Position numbers and translations under genes: made by a program | Origin: Candidatus Eiseniibacteriota bacterium | GTDB lineage: Bacteria > Joyebacterota > Joyebacteria > Joyebacterales > Joyebacteraceae | Reading direction: 5' to 3' | Assembly (NCBI GenBank): GCA_030610515.1 | Contig: JAUWRQ010000099.1 | Location: 1 to 5,610 of the forward strand | DNA: 5,610 nucleotides | Shown here: in pieces, positions 1 through 5,610 of the stretch | Numbering within the stretch: position 1 is the first letter of the stretch | Layout of the letters: the number at the start of each line of letters is the position of its first letter | The notes under the pieces: model-generated | Told to the model about the DNA's origin: nothing | The model's database searches: none | The model's input: only the letters and a program-made list of their open reading frames with translations

Positions 1-340
1 CGATGGAGAATGTGGAGGCAGTCGGAACGGCGAGGAACGTGTAGCACGGTGAGCTGAAGTAACGGCCCGCCAGGTCGTTGTCACTCACATCCAGGACACT
101 GCCGTTGGTGATCTGGGCGCCGAGCGTGAAGCTAGCAGCGTCCAAGTACGTGCCGTGCTCGGCGTAGAAGACCCGCATGGCGCCGCGGATCGTGCCGAGA
201 GCAGCCACCGCTTCCGAAGCCTTGGCACGCTCAGTCGCGCCCTGGTACATCGGAATGGCAACAGCAGCCAGAATGCCGACGATAATGACAACGATCATCA
301 GCTCAACGAGGGTGAAACCCCTCTGGTTTCTGCGCAGCAT
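1..340 (-). CDS. pilA: Type IV pilin (major pilin, PilA/PulG-like), 3' end cut by window edge
   Basis: Structural subunit of a type IV pilus, made as a prepilin in the inner membrane, trimmed by prepilin peptidase and polymerised by PilB/PilC. Reading back from the ATG at 340, 113 codons are open to the window edge. The protein starts MLRRNQRG|FTLVELMIVV: an 8-residue basic leader, Gly8 before the cleavage site, Phe9 as mature residue 1 and the conserved Glu at mature position 5. A hydrophobic helix follows to about residue 29, then Pro30. The rest is an alpha-1 C-terminal half and the start of a globular domain; the single Cys visible is near residue 99. A strong Shine-Dalgarno sits 7 bases upstream. 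The gene starts 50 bases after pilC, in the same operon. The class III signal is unmistakable. The call of major pilin rather than minor pilin or pseudopilin rests on the pilBTC context, because the C-terminus is missing. Confidence 0.93.
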   Translation of the reverse strand, partial: MLRRNQRGFTLVELMIVVIIVGILAAVAIPMYQGATERAKASEAVAALGTIRGAMRVFYAEHGTYLDAASFTLGAQITNGSVLDVSDNDLAGRYFSSPCYTFLAVPTASTFSI

Positions 341-347
341 TGTTTTT

Positions 348-355
348 CACCTCCT
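348..355 (-). promoter_or_regulatory. Ribosome binding site of the pilin gene
   Basis: On the minus strand this reads AGGAGGTG, a full-length match to the 16S anti-Shine-Dalgarno, 7 bases before the ATG at 340. It is the strongest site in the window. The other pil genes have shorter cores (AAGGA, GAGGAG, GAGGA). This fixes the pilin start and fits a need to translate the subunit far more than the motors. Confidence 0.85.
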
Positions 356-390
356 CTCGCGCTGTCTTTGAGGCCAAACTGCAGATTCCA

Positions 391-1596
391 TCAACCGATC
401 CCTGTCGCCATCTGGAAGATGGGCAGGTAAATCGCAAGCACGACCACGGTCACTATCGCGCCGAGTCCCACGATCAGGATCGGCTCGATCATCGAGGTGA
501 GCGCACCGACCGCTGCGTCAACCTCCTTGGTGTAGAAGTCGGAAACCTTGTCGAGCATCTCGGGCAGATTGCCTGCCCCCTCGCCGGCCGCGACCATGCT
601 AACGACCATCTTCGGGAAGACCGACGACTCCGAGAGTTTGTCGGAGATCGTCGCTCCGTTGACCACTCCATCACAGACGTTATCGATCGCCTCCTTGACG
701 ACCTCGTTGCCGGACGTGCTACCCACTATCTCGAGCGCCGCCACAACGGAGACGCCGTTGTCCATGAGAGTCCCCAGGGTCCTGCTGAACCGCGCCACCG
801 AGGCCTTGAGGACGAGCTTGCCGAAGATCGGGGCGCGCAGGATGAGCGCGTCGAGCTTCCGCCTGCCCGCGGGCGTCTTCCTCCACCGCAAGAACGCGTA
901 CGTGCCCCCACCACGGGCGAGGAGCTCCCAGAGGAGATTCCTGCCGATGAATCGGGACATCGCGATCAGGACCTTCGTGAGCATCGGGAGTTCGAGATCG
1001 AAGTCCGCGAAGATGCCTTCAAACTGTGGGATCAGGAAGAGCATGATCCCAGACACCGCGATCACGAAGAACCCGGCGATGAACGCGGGATAGGCGGACG
1101 CCGAGCGGATCTTCCGGGTGAGCGCGTCGCGCGCCTCCAGGTAGTCGCCCAGTCTGGCAAGAACGCTCGGCAGCGCGCCGGCCTCTTCGCCCGCTCTGAC
1201 CATCGCAATGAACAGAATCGAGAAGACCTTGTCGTGCCTCTCGAGAGACTGCGAGAGCGTCGAACCGGCCTCGATGTTCTCTGCCACCTGGACGAGGACC
1301 TCCGACAGCGTCTGGTTGTCGATCTGGTCGGCTATCGACTCGAGCGACTCGAGGACCGGCAGGCCCGCGTCGAGCATGGCGGAGAGCTGCCTGCAGAGGA
1401 TGGCGAGGTCCTTGACCTTCACCTTCTTGCCCTTGGGCTTCGGCTTCTTGGCCAGGGCCGAGGCCGGCGACACGGATATGACGGTCAGGTTTTCCTTCCG
1501 CAGCAGAGAGACAAGTCCCATCTCACTATCGGCGGCCTTCACACCCTGCACCGTCTTGCCGTTCGACCCCTTGGCTGTGTACACGAATTCGGTCAT
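391..1596 (-). CDS. pilC: Type IV pilus inner-membrane platform protein PilC (GspF family)
   Basis: Integral membrane platform of the pilus machine, on which PilB and PilT act to insert or remove pilin. The 401-residue protein is the usual family length. A short N-terminal segment (about 1-60) ends in a Lys-rich linker (50-61). Two T2SF/GspF repeats follow, at about 64-190 and 267-391. Each carries the family pattern: LCRQLSAMLDAGLPVLESLE in the first, ARFSRTLGTLMDNGVSVVAA in the second, and later VRAGEEAGALP and VAAGEGAGNLP. Clear membrane helices are at about 168-192 and 369-393. The middle one (about 217-236) is weak and contains Glu and Arg. The ATG at 1596 has GAGGA (1604-1608) 7 bases upstream. 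It begins 31 bases after pilT and ends 50 bases before the pilin. GspF of a type II secretion system is the alternative, but the adjacent pilT argues for a pilus. Confidence 0.96.
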   Translation of the reverse strand: MTEFVYTAKGSNGKTVQGVKAADSEMGLVSLLRKENLTVISVSPASALAKKPKPKGKKVKVKDLAILCRQLSAMLDAGLPVLESLESIADQIDNQTLSEVLVQVAENIEAGSTLSQSLERHDKVFSILFIAMVRAGEEAGALPSVLARLGDYLEARDALTRKIRSASAYPAFIAGFFVIAVSGIMLFLIPQFEGIFADFDLELPMLTKVLIAMSRFIGRNLLWELLARGGGTYAFLRWRKTPAGRRKLDALILRAPIFGKLVLKASVARFSRTLGTLMDNGVSVVAALEIVGSTSGNEVVKEAIDNVCDGVVNGATISDKLSESSVFPKMVVSMVAAGEGAGNLPEMLDKVSDFYTKEVDAAVGALTSMIEPILIVGLGAIVTVVVLAIYLPIFQMATGIG

Positions 1597-1627
1597 CTAT
1601 CCGTCCTCATTCATGCTGTCTGCGTGG

Positions 1628-2722
1628 CTAGTGCGCCGCGCGTCGTGATGCTCCGGGACCTGTTCTCCCGAGGTCGCGAAGGATGCCCTTCGTATCATTC
1701 GAGCTTGCCAGTGCGGTTTCCTCGGTGATCCTCTTCTCGTGCACGAGTCCCATGAGCGACGAGTTCATCGTGTGCATGCCATCCCTTGCGCCCGTCTCGA
1801 TGGCCGACCTGAGCTGCTGCAGGTTGTTCTCACGGATGAGGTTCCTGATACCCGAGGTCGCAACCATGAGCTCCGTCGCGAGCACCCGGCCGGTGCCGGA
1901 CGCATCCGGAAGCAGCTGCTGGACGAGGACCGCGTCGAGGCAGAGGGAGATCTGCGTCCTCACTCCCTGCTGCTCATGCGGCGGGAAGATGTCGAGGATT
2001 CGACTGATGGCCTGAGGCGCCTCGCTTGTGTGAATCGTCGTGAGCACGAGATGGCCGGTCTCAGCGAGCGTGAGCGCCGTCCGGACCGTCTCGAGATCTC
2101 GGATCTCGCCGATGCAGATAACGTCCGGATCCTGCCGGAGCACCTGACGAACGGCGTCCGCGAACGTGGGCGTGTCACGCCCGACCTCGCGCTGGTTCAC
2201 GATCGAGAACTTGTGGCGGTGGAGGTACTCGATGGGATCCTCGATCGACACGATGTGCACGTTCTGCTGGTCGTTGATGTACGAGATCATCGACGCCATC
2301 GTCGTCGACTTGCCGGACCCAGTGGGCCCGCTGACGAGAACCAGCCCGGAGAGTTTCTCGCAGAACTCCCTCATGACCGGCGGGACGCCGAGATCCTCCA
2401 TCGGCGGGATCTCCCACGGAAGGTGCCGCACGGCGCCCGCAACAGTTCCGCGCTGGTGGTAGATATTGAGCCTGAAGCGTCCCAGTCCCTCCACCGAGAG
2501 CGACGTGTCGAGGCCCTTCTCCGCCTCGAGCCTCGCGATCCGCTTCTCGTCGAGCATCGCGTGGCATAGCTCTCTGCTCTGCTCCGGGTTCAAGGGCGGC
2601 TGATCGGCCGGCACCAGCACGCCGTCTATCCGAAACTGAGGCGGCACGCCCGCCGTCAGGTGTAGATCGGACGCCCTGCGCTGCACCATCTCTTCGAGCA
2701 GCTTCATTATTCCGCTAGTCAT
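1628..2722 (-). CDS. pilT: Type IV pilus retraction ATPase PilT
   Basis: Cytoplasmic hexameric ATPase of the secretion-ATPase superfamily that powers pilus retraction. Numbered from the ATG at 2722 it has 364 residues, a typical PilT length. An N-terminal PAS-like domain contains the PilT signature RRASDLHLTAG. The core shows Walker A GPTGSGKST (132-140, Lys138), the Asp box IEDPIEY (about 160-166), Walker B DPDVICIGE ending in Glu206, and the His box GHLVLTTIH (223-231). The C-terminal retraction motif, usually AIRNLIRE, reads GIRNLIRE (291-298). No Cys4 zinc motif is present, unlike PilB. A GTG at 2731 would add three residues, but it overlaps the Shine-Dalgarno; GAGGAG at 2731-2736 lies 8 bases before the ATG at 2722, so I chose the ATG. 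The gene starts 29 bases after pilB, suggesting cotranslation of the opposing motors from one mRNA. Confidence 0.96.
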   Translation of the reverse strand: MTSGIMKLLEEMVQRRASDLHLTAGVPPQFRIDGVLVPADQPPLNPEQSRELCHAMLDEKRIARLEAEKGLDTSLSVEGLGRFRLNIYHQRGTVAGAVRHLPWEIPPMEDLGVPPVMREFCEKLSGLVLVSGPTGSGKSTTMASMISYINDQQNVHIVSIEDPIEYLHRHKFSIVNQREVGRDTPTFADAVRQVLRQDPDVICIGEIRDLETVRTALTLAETGHLVLTTIHTSEAPQAISRILDIFPPHEQQGVRTQISLCLDAVLVQQLLPDASGTGRVLATELMVATSGIRNLIRENNLQQLRSAIETGARDGMHTMNSSLMGLVHEKRITEETALASSNDTKGILRDLGRTGPGASRRAAH

Positions 2723-2730
2723 AGTCCCCA

Positions 2731-2736
2731 CTCCTC
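2731..2736 (-). promoter_or_regulatory. Ribosome binding site of pilT, decides the start codon
   Basis: GAGGAG on the minus strand, 8 bases before the ATG at 2722. The upstream in-frame GTG (2731-2729) shares a base with this site, so it cannot be served by it. The site is the right arm of a short inverted repeat, CTCCTGAGGAG (2731-2741), so it could be partly hidden in a small hairpin when ribosomes are not arriving from pilB. The hairpin idea is inference. Confidence 0.7.
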
Positions 2737-2748
2737 AGGAGCCCGTTA

Positions 2749-2758
2749 GGCCTAGGCC
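2749..2758. repeat. Perfect 10-bp palindrome across the pilB stop codon
   Basis: GGCCTAGGCC reads identically on both strands and contains the TAG stop of pilB. It has no loop and no T-tract after it, so it does not look like an intrinsic terminator. It may simply result from the Ala-stop codons plus the next bases. Confidence 0.5.
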
Positions 2759-4293
2759 GCTCCGCTTGCTACGGTCAGGACCTCATCGAGCGTCGTCACA
2801 CCCTCGCGCACCTTCTGCATACCGTGCGCGACGATCGGCGTCATTCCACCGGCAAGAGCCCGGTCGCGTAGCGCCGAGCCGACAACCCCCTGCAAGACTG
2901 CGTCCTTAATCTCACGTGTCACCGGAAAGAGCTCGTAGAGGGCTATGCGGCCCTTGTATCCGGTCCTCGAGCACTCGACGCACCCGGCGCCGTGGTAAAA
3001 GGTCACGTCACCGGCGTCGGGCAGAACGTCACGGAACCGTTCGATGAGCGCGTGGTCCGGCTGGTACGGCTCCTTGCAGTTTTCGCAAATCCGCCTGACG
3101 AGCCTCTGCGCTATCACGAGGTTGAGCGACGTGCAGATGAGGTACGGTTCGACTCCTATGTTCATCAGTCGGTCGATCGTCGAAGCGGCGTCGTTCGTGT
3201 GAAGCGTGCTGAAGACCAAGTGTCCCGTCTGCGACGCCTTGATAGCGATCGACGCGGTCTCGAGGTCGCGGATCTCGCCGACGAGGATCACGTCAGGGTC
3301 CTGCCGGAGGAACGACCGCAGCGCCGCGGCGAAGTCGAGCCCGATCTCCGGACGCGCCCGCACCTGGTTGATGCCCGCCAGCTCGTACTCGACGGGGTCC
3401 TCGACGGTCATGATGTTCTTGTCCGGCGAGTTGATCGTCATGAGCGCCGAGTAGAGCGTGGTGGTCTTTCCACTGCCGGTCGGCCCGGTCAGAAGGATCA
3501 TCCCGTGCGGTTGGGTGATCGCGTCGTTGATCGTCGCGAGCGAAGAGCGGTCGAACCCAAGCTCCTCGAGTTCGGTCTTCAGATTCGACTTGTCGAGAAG
3601 ACGCATCACGACCTTCTCGCCGTAGATGGTCGGGATGATCGAGACCCGGATATCCACGACGCGGTGCAGCACGCGCACGCGGCAGCTACCGTCCTGCGGA
3701 AGCCTCCGTTCGGCGATGTTCAGCCTCGAGAGGATCTTGATCCTGGAGGTGATGGCCCACTGCATTCTCTTCGGCGGAGGGAGAATCTCGCGCAGCACAC
3801 CGTCAACGCGGAGTCGGACCGAGAGCCCCTTCTCCCCCGGCTCGATGTGGATGTCGCTCGCGCCCTCCTCGATCGCCTGCAGGAGGATGAGGTTCACGAG
3901 CCGGATGACGGGCGCGTCGTTCGGCTCGATCGAAAGCTGCTCGCCGTCGATCTCCGCGTCGTGGCTGGTCTCGACCTCGACGCCCACGATGTTCTGGATG
4001 CTCTTCTCGATGTCGATCGACTCGCCATAGTGCTTGTCGATGACAGAGAGGATCTGGTCACGTTCGGCGGGAGCCGGTTTGACCTCGTACCCTGTGTTCG
4101 CCGCCACGGTGTCGCAGGCGATGACGTCGAACGGGTCCTCCATGGCGAGGAGGAGCGTGTCTCCCTCGCGCCCCACTGCGGCCACGCAGAAGCGCCTGGA
4201 CATCTCGCGGGGAACGAGACGCACTACGTGCGGGTCGATCTCGACGGTAGACAGATCAAGGCGCGCACCAGTGTCCGGTCGTATCTCACTCAA
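2752..4293 (-). CDS. pilB: Type IV pilus extension ATPase PilB (GspE family), short N-terminus
   Basis: Cytoplasmic hexameric ATPase that powers pilus assembly. Visible in 513 residues: the C-terminal half of an MshEN (T2SSE_N) domain (about 12-90), a linker, a GspE/PilB N2-type domain with EEGASDIHIEPGEKGLSVRLR (142-162), Walker A GPTGSGKT (270-277, Lys276), Asp box MTVEDPVEYE (295-304), Walker B DPDVILVGE (Glu340), His box GHLVFSTLH (357-365), and the zinc-binding Cys4 at 403, 406, 438 and 441 that separates PilB/GspE from PilT. Most PilB proteins are about 50 residues longer; here the first MshEN half, with the c-di-GMP-binding motifs, is absent. The start is TTG at 4293 with AAGGA 8 bases upstream; an in-frame TAG at 4299-4297 rules out a longer form in this frame. 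It leads the pilBTCA operon, 54-58 bases downstream of the predicted sigma-54 start point. GspE is the alternative, made unlikely by pilT. Confidence 0.96.
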   Translation of the reverse strand: MSEIRPDTGARLDLSTVEIDPHVVRLVPREMSRRFCVAAVGREGDTLLLAMEDPFDVIACDTVAANTGYEVKPAPAERDQILSVIDKHYGESIDIEKSIQNIVGVEVETSHDAEIDGEQLSIEPNDAPVIRLVNLILLQAIEEGASDIHIEPGEKGLSVRLRVDGVLREILPPPKRMQWAITSRIKILSRLNIAERRLPQDGSCRVRVLHRVVDIRVSIIPTIYGEKVVMRLLDKSNLKTELEELGFDRSSLATINDAITQPHGMILLTGPTGSGKTTTLYSALMTINSPDKNIMTVEDPVEYELAGINQVRARPEIGLDFAAALRSFLRQDPDVILVGEIRDLETASIAIKASQTGHLVFSTLHTNDAASTIDRLMNIGVEPYLICTSLNLVIAQRLVRRICENCKEPYQPDHALIERFRDVLPDAGDVTFYHGAGCVECSRTGYKGRIALYELFPVTREIKDAVLQGVVGSALRDRALAGGMTPIVAHGMQKVREGVTTLDEVLTVASGAA

Positions 4294-4301
4294 GCTCTAA
4301 G

Positions 4302-4306
4302 TCCTT
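4302..4306 (-). promoter_or_regulatory. Ribosome binding site of pilB, supports a TTG start
   Basis: AAGGA on the minus strand lies 8 bases before TTG at 4293. Upstream in frame is only AGC and then the TAG stop (4299-4297), so the TTG is the first possible start. The next internal ATG (codon 31) would cut into the conserved MshEN half-domain. Confidence 0.65.
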
Positions 4307-4324
4307 GTGCCTGCTTGGGTTCTC

Positions 4325-4342
4325 GCAACGCCGTAAGCGTGC
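4325..4342 (-). other. Weak stem-loop in the predicted pilB leader
   Basis: On the minus strand GCACGC, loop TTACG, GCGT-T-GC: six possible pairs with one bulged T. It lies between the predicted start point and the pilB ribosome site. There is no T-run after it, so it is not a terminator. It could be chance at this GC content. Confidence 0.25.
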
Positions 4343-4358
4343 TACACACCTTGATAAC

Positions 4359-4375
4359 AGCAAGGCTCATGCCAG
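4359..4375 (-). promoter_or_regulatory. Predicted sigma-54 (-24/-12) promoter of the pilBTCA operon
   Basis: On the minus strand the site reads CTGGCATGAGCCTTGCT. Against the known RpoN consensus TGGCACG-N4-TTGCW, only one specified position differs (T for C in the -24 box). The invariant GG (4373-4372) and GC (4361-4360) are exactly 10 bases apart. Transcription would start near 4347-4351 and give a pilB leader of about 54-58 bases. Sigma-54 control of pilus genes through the PilS/PilR pair is established in Pseudomonas and Geobacter. That this site is active, and what activates it, is inference; no enhancer-binding protein is encoded here. Confidence 0.72.
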
Positions 4376-4423
4376 CCTGAGAGGCGTGCGAACGGTAGGC
4401 TTAACTTGTTGTGGAATAGATGG

Positions 4424-5563
4424 TTAGCTCTGGTCCGTCGGGCGCAGGGCGAACGGTCCCGGCGGAGCCCCGTGAGCATACTTCGCATCCTGCAAGGAGG
4501 AAAGGTTGCCCCCCCGACTGAGTGTCTCGGACGCGGGCATGTGAAGCTCGGTTGAGCTCATGAAGGCGCGGACGATGACGGGGTCGAACTGGGTGCCGCT
4601 CGCGTCATCGAGGACGCCCAGGGCTTCCTTCACGGAGAGCGCGTCTCGGTACGGCCGCTTAGACGTGAGCGCATCGTACGCGTCCGCGACCGACAGGATG
4701 CGAGCACCCAGCGGTACGCCGCTCCCGGAGATCCCGTCGGGATAGCCGGTGCCGTCGAACCGCTCGTGGTGATGGCGGACGATGCTTATGACCTCGGACA
4801 GCTCCTCGATGGGAGCGAGTATCCGCTCCGCGAGAACGGGGTGCTTCTGGATCGACTCCCACTCGTCGGCATCGAGCTTCCCCGGCTTGTTGAGAACGCT
4901 CTCACGCACACCGATCTTGCCGATGTCGTGCAGCAAGCCTGCCAGCCAGATATCCTGAACGTCCCTCTCTTCGAGCGAGAGGTACTTGCCTATGCCAACG
5001 GCTATCTCGGCCACGCGCTCCGAGTGGCCCTGCGTGTACTCGTCCTTTGCTTCCAGGGCCTGGGCCAGTGCCTTGATGCTCCCCATGAAGAGCTTGCGGA
5101 GCTCCTCGTTGGCCTCGTGTAGCTGCCTTGTGCGCTCCGTGACCTTCGACTCGAGGTCACGCTGGTACTCCCGGTTCTCCTCGACGAGCCGCTTCTTCTC
5201 TATGGCACGTTCGACCGTGAGCGAGAGATGGCCAAGGTTCAGGGGCTTTGAGAGGTGGTCGTGCGCGCCCAGGCGCATGGCCTCGAGCGCTCCGTCCAGA
5301 TCGGGAGCCCCGGTCACCATGATGACGGCGACGTCGCGGTCCGCGAGCCGGATGTTCCTGAGGAGCTCGATCCCGTCCATCCCCGGCATGTTGATGTCGG
5401 AGAGCACACACTCGTAGGACCCCTGGCTGAGCATGGAGAGCGCCGCCTCGGCATTCTCGGCCTGGTCACAGGTGTACCCGTCTGCGGAGAGCTTCCTGCA
5501 GATGATGTCGCGTACATACGTCTCGTCGTCGACGTCGAGAACGTGCCCCAGGTCCTCGGCCAT
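4424..5563 (-). CDS. Response regulator with HD-GYP output domain, likely c-di-GMP phosphodiesterase
   Basis: Cytoplasmic two-component output protein that probably hydrolyses cyclic-di-GMP when its receiver is phosphorylated. From the ATG at 5563 it has 379 residues. The receiver (about 5-120) has the acidic pair Asp12/Asp13, phospho-acceptor Asp56 in LSDINMPGMDG, Thr84 and Lys106 (SKP). A charged, probably coiled-coil linker spans about 118-158. The HD-GYP domain (about 160-340) keeps His180, HDIGKIG (His212, Asp213, Lys216), HHHERFDGTGYP (264-275) and TSKRPYR, so the metal ligands and GYP signature look intact. A tail of about 40 residues with no recognised domain follows. GTG at 5566 is directly upstream and in frame, but too close to the purine-rich AGGGGGA (5567-5573). 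The frame stays open to the window edge, so a longer N-terminus is not strictly excluded, though the receiver begins normally. The partner kinase is not visible. Confidence 0.93.
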   Translation of the reverse strand: MAEDLGHVLDVDDETYVRDIICRKLSADGYTCDQAENAEAALSMLSQGSYECVLSDINMPGMDGIELLRNIRLADRDVAVIMVTGAPDLDGALEAMRLGAHDHLSKPLNLGHLSLTVERAIEKKRLVEENREYQRDLESKVTERTRQLHEANEELRKLFMGSIKALAQALEAKDEYTQGHSERVAEIAVGIGKYLSLEERDVQDIWLAGLLHDIGKIGVRESVLNKPGKLDADEWESIQKHPVLAERILAPIEELSEVISIVRHHHERFDGTGYPDGISGSGVPLGARILSVADAYDALTSKRPYRDALSVKEALGVLDDASGTQFDPVIVRAFMSSTELHMPASETLSRGGNLSSLQDAKYAHGAPPGPFALRPTDQS

Positions 5564-5610
5564 CACTCCCCCTGGACCCCCACTCCACCGACCCAGGACG
5601 CATGAGTGCG
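5563..5610 (-). CDS. Possible 3' end of an upstream gene overlapping the HD-GYP start
   Basis: On the minus strand a second frame is open from the window edge and ends in TGA (5565-5563), which overlaps the HD-GYP ATG as TGATG, a common arrangement for translationally coupled genes. Only 15 residues are visible (RTHASWVGGVGVQGE), too few to recognise a family. A sensor kinase for the response regulator would make sense here, but nothing in the sequence shows that. It may be a chance open frame. Confidence 0.25.
   Translation of the reverse strand, partial: RTHASWVGGVGVQGE

Larger units (their letters stand above)
4294..4423. other. 130-base intergenic region between the HD-GYP gene and pilB
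   Basis: This is the only sizeable non-coding gap. It is less GC-rich at its HD-GYP side. It holds the sigma-54-like promoter, a small inverted repeat over that promoter (AGGCT, 6 bases, AGCCT; 4363-4378), and a weak hairpin in the predicted pilB leader (4325-4342). I see no stem followed by a T-run after the HD-GYP stop at 4424, so no intrinsic terminator is called. The gap probably separates two transcription units. Confidence 0.7.

Noticed and set aside
341..390. A separate sigma-54 promoter directly before the pilin gene
   Set aside because: The minus strand has TGGCC and a downstream GC, but the spacing is 11 rather than 10 and the -12 box is poor. The pilin is more simply read through from pilC. 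A pilin promoter inside pilC cannot be excluded by eye.
340..1728. Long plus-strand open frame (462 codons) opposite pilC
   Set aside because: It is antisense to a clear PilC, its translation is dominated by Arg, Asp, Glu, His and Leu as expected from reading a GC-rich gene backwards, and it has no recognisable domain.
4292..4370. Small minus-strand frame of 26 codons (ATG at 4370) ending in a TGA that overlaps the pilB TTG start
   Set aside because: Its ATG lies inside the -24 element of the predicted promoter, so it would not be transcribed from it. It has no good ribosome site, and its translation resembles neither a leader peptide nor the missing PilB N-terminus.
2992..4380. Long plus-strand open frame (462 codons) opposite pilB, and a similar one at 1739-2569 opposite pilT
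   Set aside because: Same reasoning: shadow frames in GC-rich DNA, low-complexity charged translation, fully covered by well-supported minus-strand ATPase genes.
4300..4424. Intrinsic terminator after the HD-GYP gene
   Set aside because: Only stems of four to six pairs are found and none is followed by a T-run on the coding strand.
4542..4560. Imperfect inverted repeat with GAGCT core about 175 bases upstream of the promoter, at a plausible enhancer distance
   Set aside because: It lies inside the HD-GYP coding region, one arm has an extra base, and no activator site is known for this organism. It is not better than chance.
1..5610. CRISPR array, tRNA, rRNA, insertion sequence or phage attachment site
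   Set aside because: No spaced repeats, cloverleaf, transposase or terminal repeats seen; the window is filled end to end by the pilus genes and the regulator.

Overview
The window is a GC-rich (roughly 60% by eye), densely coded piece of bacterial chromosome. Every credible gene lies on the minus strand, so transcription runs from high to low coordinates. In that order the layout is: (1) a two-domain response regulator, receiver plus HD-GYP, a likely cyclic-di-GMP phosphodiesterase (5563 to 4424); (2) a 130-base intergenic gap with an excellent match to a sigma-54 (-24/-12) promoter; (3) pilB, the type IV pilus extension ATPase (4293 to 2752); (4) pilT, the retraction ATPase (2722 to 1628); (5) pilC, the inner-membrane platform protein (1596 to 391); (6) the 5' part of a type IV major pilin gene, pilA-like (340 to 1), cut by the window edge. 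No stretch longer than 300 bases lacks a gene.

pilB, pilT, pilC and pilA are separated by only 29, 31 and 50 bases, with no convincing terminator between them, so they read as one operon. PilB polymerises the pilin, PilT depolymerises it, PilC is the membrane hub both motors act on, and PilA is the subunit. The pilin has by far the strongest Shine-Dalgarno sequence, as expected for the most abundant product. The sigma-54-like promoter before pilB suggests that pilus synthesis is switched by an enhancer-binding activator (PilR-like) not present here. The upstream HD-GYP protein suggests a c-di-GMP layer of control. The PilB here begins after the part of the MshEN domain that normally carries the c-di-GMP-binding motifs, so direct c-di-GMP control of this motor looks unlikely.

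The organism is a high-GC bacterium with sigma-54 and retractile type IV pili. The sequence alone does not support a phylum. Prepilin peptidase (pilD), the alignment complex (pilMNOP) and the secretin (pilQ) are not in the window.

I see no evidence of a new system. This is a conventional type IV pilus operon with a few features worth checking: the promoter, the shortened PilB N-terminus, the adjacent HD-GYP regulator and small palindromes at gene junctions.
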